Below are positions 50,468 to 59,632 of a DNA stretch of 64,000 nucleotides, piece by piece. The first letter of the stretch is position 1. Each line of letters begins with the position of its first letter. The stretch spans positions 677,001 through 741,000 of the forward strand of contig OZ025837.1 of the NCBI GenBank assembly GCA_964019425.1, given 5' to 3'. The notes under the pieces were generated by a model. It searched no databases and was not told where the DNA came from. It worked only from the letters and a program-made list of their open reading frames with translations. This DNA comes from Flectonema sp. DT1601. Taxonomy: Eukaryota; Euglenozoa; Diplonemea; Diplonemida; Diplonemidae. Made by a program: the position numbers and the translations under genes.

Positions 50468-53400
50468 ATGATATCGCGGATGGCATTACTGCTGTTGTTC
50501 TACGTCACGTCTTCAAGTGCCGATGTTATCGGAAGTTGGTCGGGTTTTGGAATCAACTCTGTCGTTGAAGTTGGGACTGAAGTGAGGATAACAATGACTG
50601 GACCTAATGTGGGATGGTTTTCCGTTGGGTTTGGCGGAAACGCCATGGCTAACACAGCATCTGCGATTGTTGTTGAGAGCGGAGTTGCTCCATACGAGAA
50701 AGTGTTGGGATCGCAAACTGCTGGAACCGACCCACCGGCAGTGTTGACGGTAGTATTAGACACCGTGGATGGAGCAAGCAGAGTAGTAGTTGTAACCAGA
50801 CCTATTGCTGGAGGTTCCGGGACGTACACTTTTCCAACAGCTGCTGGAAGCATTGATGTGACTTGGGCGAGTGGACCAGGTGCGTATGTCTACCACATGA
50901 CTGCGAGAGGTGCCACTACAATGGAATTTGCTGATCCGGTAACGACTATCGTCGGGACTTATTCGGGTATTGGGATCTCCTCAACGGTTGAAGTTGGAAG
51001 TGAAGTGAGGATAACAATGACCGGATTTAATGACGGATGGTTTGCTGTTGGGTTTGGCGGAAATGTCATGGCTAACACCGCATCTGCGATTGTTATTGAG
51101 AATGGGGTTGCTCCATACGAGAAAGTGTTGGGGTCGCAAACAGCTGGAACCGACCCACCGGCAGTGTTGACGGTAGTATCGGACACTGTGGATGGCGCAA
51201 ACAGGGTGGTAGTTGTAACCAGACCTATTGCCGGAGGTTCCGGGACGTACACTTTTCCAACAGCTACTGGAAGCATTGATGTGACTTGGGCTGCTGGAAT
51301 GGGTGCGTACGCCTACCACATGAATTTTAGAGGTGCCGGAATGATTGCTTTCGCAGTCCCAACTCCTGCACCGCCAACTGCGGTGCCAACTGACGCGCCG
51401 TCAGCAATATCAGTTATTGGAAGTTGGTCGGGTTCTGGAATCACTTCGATTGTTGAAGTTGGGACTGAGGTGAAGATAACAATGACTGGACCTAATGTTG
51501 GATATTATTCTGTTGGGTTTGGCGGAAATGTCATGGCCACCACTGCATCTGCAATTGTTGTTGAGAGCGGAGTTGCTCCATACGAGAAAGTGTTGGGATC
51601 GCAAACTGCTGGAACCGACCCACCGGCAGTGTTGACGGTAGTATCAGACACCGTGGATGGCGCAAACAGGGTGGTAGTTGTAACCAGACCTATTGCCGGA
51701 GGTTCCGGGACGTACACTTTTCCAGCGGTTGCTGGAAGCATTGATGTGACTTGGGCGAGTGGAGCGGGCGCGTATGTCTACCACGACGCGCGAGGTGCCA
51801 GTTCAATGGAATTTGCTGCTCCGGTAATAACACCTATCGAAGGGACTTGGTCAGGTTCTGGAATCACTTCGACGGTTGAAGTTGGGAGTGAAGTGAGGAT
51901 AACAATGACTGGACCTAATGTGGGATATTATTCTGTTGGGTTTGGCGGAAATGTCATGGCTAACACCGCATCTGCGATTGTTATTGAGAACGGAGTTGCT
52001 CCATACGAGAAAGTGTTGGGATCGTATACCGCTGGAACCGACCCACCGGCAGTGTTGACGGTAGTATCGGACACTGTGGATGGCGCAAACAGAGTAGTAG
52101 TTATAACTAGACCTATTGCTGGAGGTTCCGGGACGTACACTTTTCCAATTTTTCCTGGCAGCATTGATGTGACTTGGGCGAGTGGAGCGGGAGCGTATGT
52201 CTACCACGACGCGCGAGGTGCCAGTTCAATGGAATTTGCTGCTCCGGTAGTGGCTCCTGTCGTCGTCGGGACTTATTCGGGTATTGGGATCTCCTCAACG
52301 GTTGAAGTTGGAAGTGAAGTGAGGATAACAATGACCGGATTTAATGACGGATGGTTTGCTGTTGGGTTTGGCGGAAATGTCATGGCTAACACCGCATCTG
52401 CGATTGTTATTGAGAATGGGGTTGCTCCATACGAGAAAGTGTTGGGGTCGCAAACAGCTGGAACCGACCCACCGGCAGTGTTGACGGTAGTATCGGACAC
52501 TGTGGATGGCGCAAACAGGGTGGTAGTTGTAACCAGACCTATTGCCGGAGGTTCCGGGACGTACACTTTTCCAACAGCTACTGGAAACATTGACGTAACT
52601 TGGGCTGCTGGAATGGGTGCGTACGCCTACCACATGAATTTTAGAGGTGCCGGAATGATTGCTTTCGCAGTCCCAACTCCTGCACCGCCAACTGCGGTGC
52701 CAACTGACGCGCCGTCAGCAATATCAGTTATTGGAAGTTGGTCGGGTTCTGGAATCACTTCGATTGTTGAAGTTGGGACTGAGGTGAAGATAACAATGAC
52801 TGGACCTAATGTTGGATATTATTCTGTTGGGTTTGGCGGAAATGTCATGGCCACCACTGCATCTGCAATTGTTGTTGAGAACGGAGTTGCTCCATACGAG
52901 AAAGTGTTGGGATCGTATACCGCTGGAACCGATCCACCGGCAGTGTTGACGGTAATATCAGACACTGTGGATGGCGCAAACAGGGTGGTAATTGTAACCA
53001 GACCTATTGCCGGAGGTTCCGGGACGTACACTTTTCCAGCGGTTGCTGGAAGCATTGATGTGACTTGGGCGAGTGGAGCGGGCGCGTATGTCTACCACGA
53101 CGCGCGAGGTGCCAGTTCAATGGAATTTGCTGCTCCGGTAATAACACCTATCGAAGGGACTTGGTCAGGTTCTGGAATCACTTCGACGGTTGAAGTTGGG
53201 AGTGAAGTGAGGATAACAATGACTGGACCTAATGTGGGATATTATTCTGTTGGGTTTGGCGGAAATGTCATGGCTAACACCGCATCTGCGATTGTTATTG
53301 AGAACGGAGTTGCTCCATACGAGAAAGTGTTGGGATCGTATACCGCTGGAACCGACCCACCGGCAGTGTTGACGGTAGTATCGGACACTGTGGATGGCGC

Positions 53401-56383
53401 AAACAGAGTAGTAGTTATAACTAGACCTATTGCTGGAGGTTCCGGGACGTACACTTTTCCAATTTTTCCTGGCAGCATTGATGTGACTTGGGCGAGTGGA
53501 GCGGGAGCGTATGTCTACCACGACGCGCGAGGTGCTGCAATGATGACTTTCACGGTCGCGACTCCTGCACTACCATCGGCAACATCATTTACTGGAAGTT
53601 GGTCAGGTTCTGGAATCACTTCGATGGTTGAAGTTGAGACTGAAGTGAGGATAACAATGACTGGACCTAATGTTGGATATTATTCTGTTGGGTTTGGCGG
53701 AAATGTCATGGCCACCACTGCATCTGCAATTGTTGTTGAGAACGGAGTTGCTCCATACGAGAAAGTGTTGGGATCGCAAACTGCTGGAACCGACCCACCG
53801 GCAGTGTTGACGGTAGTATCGGACACTGTGGATGGCGCAAACAGGGTGGTAATTGTAACCAGACCTATTGCCGGAGGTTCCGGGACGTACACTTTTCCGT
53901 TGGCTGCTGGAAGCATTGATGTGACATGGGCGAGTGGACCAGGTGCGTATGTCTACCACAGCGCACGAGGTGATGGATCATTAACGTTCGTCTCTTCGAA
54001 TCCTGCAGCAACACCAGCTCCGATATCAGATGCTCCGCCAACTGCTGTTCCACCAGCTCCTCCAAGTATTTCAACAATCTCATCTGATGGGATTATTGCA
54101 TCTGATCAGCTGACGGGAGTTACAACAGATGTTCGATTCTCATCAACTGAAGCAACGATCACAGTAAGAGGTCCGCGGGGAGTTTGGTTTGGAGTAGCAT
54201 TCGGACAGATAAGAATGACGCCAACGGCTACTGCTTTCATTATAACCAGCGGCAGTCCAACAACTGTTGAAGAACGAACTCTAACGGATCGAAGTGAGGG
54301 GACGTTGATTGACAGCATTCGAGGAGATAGGATAGTGTCGGATGCCATCGTCGGGGGAATGAGAGAAGTCGTTTTCATGAGAACTATGGCGGGGCAGGGT
54401 GAGTCATTCACATTCGACACAACAGCTGCGAGTGTTGAAATGATGACCGCCATGGGAAGAACTGCTGACTACACATCCGGTCACAGCGTGTCCTCAGGTT
54501 TAAATATCGGATCATCAGCGCAGGTGTTCTCTCAACAGTTTTCATTGACTTCACTCAACTTTGATGAAAATAAATTTCAGATGGTGATGAGATGTCAGGT
54601 GGGATTATGGTGCGGTATATCTCTCGGAACTATGGAGGATGGACGTTCGATTACTTGTAGAGAACCTGGTCTTTGTGAGAACAGCAAGCTTGTGCTTTCA
54701 GGTCCCCAGCCGGAAGCAATTCAAAAAGTCGCCGTAACAGAGTTCTCAGTCGAAAGTGGGTTCTTCACACTCACTGCAACATTTGATGAAGTAGGCAGCG
54801 GGTTTGTATCTGGAGCTCCGATATTGTGGAGTGTTGGAACAGTAACGAATGGCAATCTGGACAAACACGACGACGATCAACGAGGAGGGCAATTCCTTGC
54901 TACTGGAGGTACTAGAAGTGTTGGAGATGAGAAGACCTTCCGGATTGGTTATTCCATGATCGCAATTGTTCTAATCGCCGGCATTGGTCTAGTTTCTGGT
55001 TTGATGTACTACCGCTACAGAAAGAATGGACCAGACTTCATCAGCAAGAAGTTATTCAACTCTCACGTGGGTACAATCATTGCGATGACTGTTGTTGCAA
55101 TTGCGTGTACGGTGTCGTACTTCGCTTCTTACAGTACAGAAGAGTGGTGGTATGGGACTGCTAACCCAGCCGTAATTACTCTTACAACAACTCTGTTACT
55201 ATCCAGTGGAAGTATCGGACAGTTAGTAAAGATCTCAAGAGAGAGATTAATAACATATCACAGATGGTTGGGAGTATCCTTCTTATTGTTTTCATCAATT
55301 CATGGAATTGGTTATCTAATCGACAGTTCTAACAAAGACATCTTAGACCTGATGTGGAAAACTGACGACTACAAGGGAGCTGCTCCTCTCTATGGAGTCT
55401 TATGTCTCGGGTTCACCTTCTTAATGTTCTCACTTTCCTTTATTAGAAGAAGATGGTATCACATCTTTCTTTACAGTCACTGGATCTCAGCAATCTTAGT
55501 TCTTGTCTTCTCGTGCCTACACTCCAGTACGATTCTGATTCCGGTATCAGTGGCGTCAGGGTTCATTGTTATATCTGCTATTTATAAGTTCATCCAACCT
55601 GCAGCTGTAGTGAGAGAGAAGGTCTCAAGCGCAGACGGTCAGTACACGAAGATGAAGGTGAGTATTAAAAATCAGAAACCATGCACGTACGGAAGCTACT
55701 ACAACGTGGGAGTAAAGGGAGACATGTTCCAGACGCATCCGTTTTCTGTAGTGAAGGATGGGTCGACTGTTGATTTCATTATTAAGAACATGGGTCCTGG
55801 AACCTCAACAGACCACATCATTAAAAGTATCGAAGAGGGTGACACTGTTCGTTTAGAAGGTCCGTTTGGAGTCCCAACTGTGATGCCACAACACTACGAA
55901 AGAGTCATTCTATGCGCTGGTGGTGTTGGTGTGACTCCACTCGTTGGTATTATGAATGTATGCGCTGCCTCAAGAACCAATGATGAAACAGAAATGCAAA
56001 GCACTCCTGGAAACTCGGCGTCGGCAAAGATTCACCTCCATTGGAGTTGCCGTGACGCGACTTTACTCGAACTAGTCGCACCGTACCTCAACGAGTTGGA
56101 AACGGAATCGGTACACACCTTTCTGTACTACACTGGTGGGGGAGAGATTTCCCATATCAAGATGCCAGCTAATGTTACTGTCATTTCAGGAAGACCTGAT
56201 TACAGTAAAGTATTCACACCAGGTGGTTCTCTGTTTCAAGAAACCAACACCGATACCCCTGCCGGTGATATTGGTGTGTACACGTGTGGTCCAGAACTTA
56301 TGGAGAAATCTGTTTTCCAAGCGATTGATAGCTGTGGATATAGAGGCGCTGTGGTTGTGCATTCTGAAACGTTCTTAATGTAG
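50468..56383 (+). CDS. multi-DOMON ferric reductase / NOX-type oxidoreductase
   Basis: 1971 residues with no intron. A signal peptide (1-18, ALLLLFYVTSSSA) leads into eight near-identical DOMON domains (starts near 20, 161, 316, 457, 599, 754, 895 and 1041). Two diverged DOMONs follow (about 1200 and 1345). Each of the eight has a Met in NxMA(N/T)T and a His in YHxxRG; the ninth has RMTPT and GHS, the tenth GTM and KHD. These are the places of the haem-ligand Met and His of cytochrome DOMONs. From about 1495 there are several membrane helices with two H-x13-H pairs (HRWLGVSFLLFSSIH and HWISAILVLVFSCLH), the bis-haem signature of FRE/NOX proteins. Then come HPFSVV (FAD), CAGGVGVTPLVGIM (NAD(P)H) and YTCGPE. 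It would carry cytosolic NAD(P)H electrons across the plasma membrane to Fe3+, O2 or another outside acceptor. Confidence 0.85.
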   Translation: MISRMALLLLFYVTSSSADVIGSWSGFGINSVVEVGTEVRITMTGPNVGWFSVGFGGNAMANTASAIVVESGVAPYEKVLGSQTAGTDPPAVLTVVLDTVDGASRVVVVTRPIAGGSGTYTFPTAAGSIDVTWASGPGAYVYHMTARGATTMEFADPVTTIVGTYSGIGISSTVEVGSEVRITMTGFNDGWFAVGFGGNVMANTASAIVIENGVAPYEKVLGSQTAGTDPPAVLTVVSDTVDGANRVVVVTRPIAGGSGTYTFPTATGSIDVTWAAGMGAYAYHMNFRGAGMIAFAVPTPAPPTAVPTDAPSAISVIGSWSGSGITSIVEVGTEVKITMTGPNVGYYSVGFGGNVMATTASAIVVESGVAPYEKVLGSQTAGTDPPAVLTVVSDTVDGANRVVVVTRPIAGGSGTYTFPAVAGSIDVTWASGAGAYVYHDARGASSMEFAAPVITPIEGTWSGSGITSTVEVGSEVRITMTGPNVGYYSVGFGGNVMANTASAIVIENGVAPYEKVLGSYTAGTDPPAVLTVVSDTVDGANRVVVITRPIAGGSGTYTFPIFPGSIDVTWASGAGAYVYHDARGASSMEFAAPVVAPVVVGTYSGIGISSTVEVGSEVRITMTGFNDGWFAVGFGGNVMANTASAIVIENGVAPYEKVLGSQTAGTDPPAVLTVVSDTVDGANRVVVVTRPIAGGSGTYTFPTATGNIDVTWAAGMGAYAYHMNFRGAGMIAFAVPTPAPPTAVPTDAPSAISVIGSWSGSGITSIVEVGTEVKITMTGPNVGYYSVGFGGNVMATTASAIVVENGVAPYEKVLGSYTAGTDPPAVLTVISDTVDGANRVVIVTRPIAGGSGTYTFPAVAGSIDVTWASGAGAYVYHDARGASSMEFAAPVITPIEGTWSGSGITSTVEVGSEVRITMTGPNVGYYSVGFGGNVMANTASAIVIENGVAPYEKVLGSYTAGTDPPAVLTVVSDTVDGANRVVVITRPIAGGSGTYTFPIFPGSIDVTWASGAGAYVYHDARGAAMMTFTVATPALPSATSFTGSWSGSGITSMVEVETEVRITMTGPNVGYYSVGFGGNVMATTASAIVVENGVAPYEKVLGSQTAGTDPPAVLTVVSDTVDGANRVVIVTRPIAGGSGTYTFPLAAGSIDVTWASGPGAYVYHSARGDGSLTFVSSNPAATPAPISDAPPTAVPPAPPSISTISSDGIIASDQLTGVTTDVRFSSTEATITVRGPRGVWFGVAFGQIRMTPTATAFIITSGSPTTVEERTLTDRSEGTLIDSIRGDRIVSDAIVGGMREVVFMRTMAGQGESFTFDTTAASVEMMTAMGRTADYTSGHSVSSGLNIGSSAQVFSQQFSLTSLNFDENKFQMVMRCQVGLWCGISLGTMEDGRSITCREPGLCENSKLVLSGPQPEAIQKVAVTEFSVESGFFTLTATFDEVGSGFVSGAPILWSVGTVTNGNLDKHDDDQRGGQFLATGGTRSVGDEKTFRIGYSMIAIVLIAGIGLVSGLMYYRYRKNGPDFISKKLFNSHVGTIIAMTVVAIACTVSYFASYSTEEWWYGTANPAVITLTTTLLLSSGSIGQLVKISRERLITYHRWLGVSFLLFSSIHGIGYLIDSSNKDILDLMWKTDDYKGAAPLYGVLCLGFTFLMFSLSFIRRRWYHIFLYSHWISAILVLVFSCLHSSTILIPVSVASGFIVISAIYKFIQPAAVVREKVSSADGQYTKMKVSIKNQKPCTYGSYYNVGVKGDMFQTHPFSVVKDGSTVDFIIKNMGPGTSTDHIIKSIEEGDTVRLEGPFGVPTVMPQHYERVILCAGGVGVTPLVGIMNVCAASRTNDETEMQSTPGNSASAKIHLHWSCRDATLLELVAPYLNELETESVHTFLYYTGGGEISHIKMPANVTVISGRPDYSKVFTPGGSLFQETNTDTPAGDIGVYTCGPELMEKSVFQAIDSCGYRGAVVVHSETFLM
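50951..53578 (+). repeat. 1314-bp tandem duplication of a three-DOMON block
   Basis: The block 50951-52264 (three DOMON units) recurs at 52265-53578 with an exact 1314-base offset (438 residues). The DNA identity is visibly very high, with only scattered differences in coding sequence. Single units of about 425-465 bases also repeat from 50528 to about 53990. This shows at least two rounds of duplication, the larger one recent. Confidence 0.9.
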
Positions 56384-59288
56384 TAACCTGCATACGTCTT
56401 TATTTCTTTCTTTCTTATTTCTATATTTATGGGTGACTGACATGAGTATCCCAAGGTATATTTACATCTTCCTCTGAATTAAAAAAAAAAAAAAAAAAAT
56501 TAAATAAAATAAAAAAGTGCATTCTCGGCCAAATGTGGCTACGTGAAGTGCAAAAAAAAAAAAAAAAAAAGAAAACGCTGCTTACAAGGAATCCATCCAG
56601 AGAATGTGTTGTTTTTTTCTTCTTCTTTTCACTTTACTTACTTGCGGACACTTGTTTCGCGACATGGAATCTTTCGATTCAATTGTGTTGTGTTTTAACG
56701 TTTTTTTAAATTATATATTCCCTTTCTCTGCCTATTCGACCAATCAGGGAAAATCCTTTATTTAAGCATCTAACTTCGTCGTCGCCATCTTCCCGCCTCA
56801 TGTGATGGGGGAGGGTGAGATTCAGTTTTTTATTTCTTGTATTCTATTGTACGCTGTCTTCCTTTTGGGTTTTTGGTTCTGGTTGCCTACAAGGACCATT
56901 GCTACCTCATTTTTAGGTTCTTGTTCAGACCCGTTAGCTTTGCTTTCTATTTGGCACTTCTTCCGTTGTCGTTTTAAATGATTTTCGTTGCAATGGTTTG
57001 ACGTGCCGCCAACAAAGTTTAGTGAAAGCTCTCACTGGGTTCAAAAATATGAGTGTTTTGTTGTCTTTTTTTTTGTTCTTTCATCTCGGATGTGACCTTC
57101 CTTGTCTTCCTCTCTCGAAAAAAAGAAAAACCAAGTTTTTTTTTTTTTGTTATGGCTGAAAATATAACGACCCTGCACGAGCTCTGACCCGACTGTGGAA
57201 TCACACCCCAGGTGGACAGAGAGACTCTTGTTTACCAACTTGAACTGTCGAGCCACGTGTTGTTAATTGGTTGTTTTTCTTACTTCTTTTTTTCGACATT
57301 TCTTTCCGTCCCCGGTGTAACCACGTGAGAGTTGCAATACCCACAGTACCTCTGTATTAAGGTGATGCCTCTACTTACAAAGCAAAACCCCCGCCAATGT
57401 CTTGAATTTCATGTTCGGGATTCCTATCTCTTGTTGTACTTCTCTTCGACAAGCGGCAATCGTTTGCAGCTTTATTTAGTATTTCAGGTGTAACTTGGTG
57501 TGGGTCCTTGTAAGTTTGGGCTGTTTATGCAGCACAACTTCAAAAAAAAAAAAAAATAACTATAGAGCGGGGAAAAATTAAAAAAAGCCGTGCTTTTCTG
57601 ACCACCTGCAATTTTTTCCCCCTTGTTATTTTTTATCGATACCAACTGTTGATTTCTTATATTGCAACCAGGTTTGGCCGAACCCTATTCTCGTTTTTGC
57701 CAGTTTCAAGTTGCTTTCCATTTAATATTAGTATCAAGTTACCCCCCCTTGGTTAAAATTTTAAGACATATAATTATTAATAAGTACTCATGAGTTTTAT
57801 AAATAAATCATGAGTAACATAAACAAGTGTCGTTCAACTATGTTCACGTGGCCTCCAAGTGGTATTATTTATTTATTTGCAGTCATTTACTAACGCTGCC
57901 GCTGACAGTCAAGATTGTCGGAGAAATTGTTATTCCTTTTTGAGCTTAAGAATGCAGTATCAAATTACCTCTCCTTCTTTCCCGAATACAAATGTATATT
58001 TTAAGTCAAGTAATTGATATTAATATTTTGTTTTTAATACCCCACCTCCTCATCTTTCTGAATGACCAGATTCGACTACGATTTTCTGGATACTTTTACT
58101 GACACAAACTTATTTTTGTCATGTACGAGTGAAATACATTACATTTGTGTGTTTAGGTGACCAATGCTGAAATGAAGCTGAAATCTTTTGTGATATTTTT
58201 TATCAGTTTTAACCTTATTACTTATTCGTTGAGTATTATGAAGTTAATTAGTGGTCACTCTCCCTCTCTTCTTTGTGTGCAAACAAGATGTGTTTATTTT
58301 TATGTTTTTTTCAGACAAGGATTTTCAACTACCCCTCCCCTATCCACCAAAGACACCAGGCAAATGTTCAATGCCTCCTGTTTCATGGTTACAGTACTTT
58401 TATTTTTTGTGCAAAGAAAGACCTGCAGTATTCTTCCCAGATAAATCTTTTCGTATCATATCAAATTTCCCCTCTGCAGTATCAAATTAATCCCTTTCGC
58501 CTTGTTGTTGAATTATAACTAACTTACTAAAACAGCTCTGAGAATATTCTGCGTTGAGCGTATACAATCATTGAGCGATATTTCTATTTAATTTATTCCC
58601 TTTTTTTGCCGACCTGATCACTGATCGTTTTTCGGCAATTTTCTTTCTCTCCCTCTCTCTCTCTCTCTTTTATTTATTTATTTATTTGGTAAATTACTGT
58701 TGTGAATTCCGCAGTACTCTTACTATCAACTTGATGTGAGGCTTCACCTGCCTACCATCAGAAGATATTTTCCGAATCCGAGTCCGTTTTTTTTTTTTTT
58801 TTTTTTCTCTCTCAAAAGTTATTTCAAAAAAAAATTTTTTTTTTGTTGAACCGGAGTAACTACCGCTTCGGAACAAACATAAAAATACGAACACTAATCT
58901 GATGATGAAAAAAAAACAAGTCCATTATATGAATGAAGCTTGGCAGCATCAGCTGAAATTTCTTATTAAAAGAGGGGAAAAAAAAAAAAAAGAAAAACTC
59001 AAAAACAAAAAAAAACCTGTCTTCCTTTTTTCAGTCCCTTCATACGTGAAACTAGTGACTGCTGGTATCTCATTTATGGAGGTAGCAAATTTATCGGTAG
59101 CTAGCTTTGAATTCCCTGACTTCAATACGTAAAATAAAATAAATAATTTGTAGCTACTTAAGTTTATTCTTTAACAGATCGCATACGTTCACTCGGTATA
59201 AAAGATCCAGAAAACTAGTTTTAAGCTATAACGGCCCCCACCCGACTTCACATATTCGACACCACATATATGATTTCACTTCCTCACC
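56384..59288. other. 2.9-kb gene-free stretch at change of region
   Basis: I see no supportable gene on either strand. The open frames (57019-57256 minus, 58157-58518 plus) are short and low complexity. It holds A and T runs, a CT-microsatellite (about 58649-58670) followed by TTTA repeats (58671-58686), and near 57771-57815 an imperfect duplication of the word CATGAGT. It separates the dense gene array from the Crinkler/RHS and mobile-fragment region. Confidence 0.45.
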
Positions 59289-59427
59289 ATGACATCTACA
59301 GAGAAAGACGAATACAGAAAGTACTTGAAAGAGACGATGGCGAAGATTGCAGCAATCGAAGCAACTCAGCTGGCTGATGTGGATAAACTCAGCGATACAC
59401 AGAGACGTCTAAAGAACCTCGCAATTG
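59289..59427 (+). CDS. possible small coiled-coil exon
   Basis: ATG 59289 opens 46 codons (MTSTEKDEYRKYLKETMAKI...) that read like a short heptad coil and end at a strong GTGAGT donor (59428). Continuing in phase 1 into acceptors at 59524 or 59604 would add about 15-45 residues before a stop. Its start resembles the exon at 59633. It could be a tiny gene or a leftover paralogous first exon. Confidence 0.3.
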
Positions 59428-59632
59428 GTGAGTGTGGGGGTCTGAAAGTGATCCTTTTCTATAAACTTGAATAGAAGAATAATAAGAACAATTCCTTACT
59501 TAACAATTCCGTTCATTCAACCAGTACATGACGCAAACATCGGTAGGCATGCCGTTCGTCATCGTGATACTTGCCCCAACTACCAACTCTTATCATTATT
59601 AGCAGGCAACAAACACCCCAACAAAAAGTACC

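Noticed and set aside
50528-53990. CRISPR or satellite array
   Set aside because: The repeats are long, in frame and encode DOMON domains; no spacer pattern, and the genome is eukaryotic.
50500-54453. Many minus-strand frames of 65-118 codons repeated at fixed spacing
   Set aside because: They are antisense shadows of the DOMON repeats and recur only because the DNA repeats.
58157-58518. Three overlapping plus-strand frames
   Set aside because: Short, overlapping in different frames, hydrophobic by T-richness; no acceptor or homology signal that picks one.
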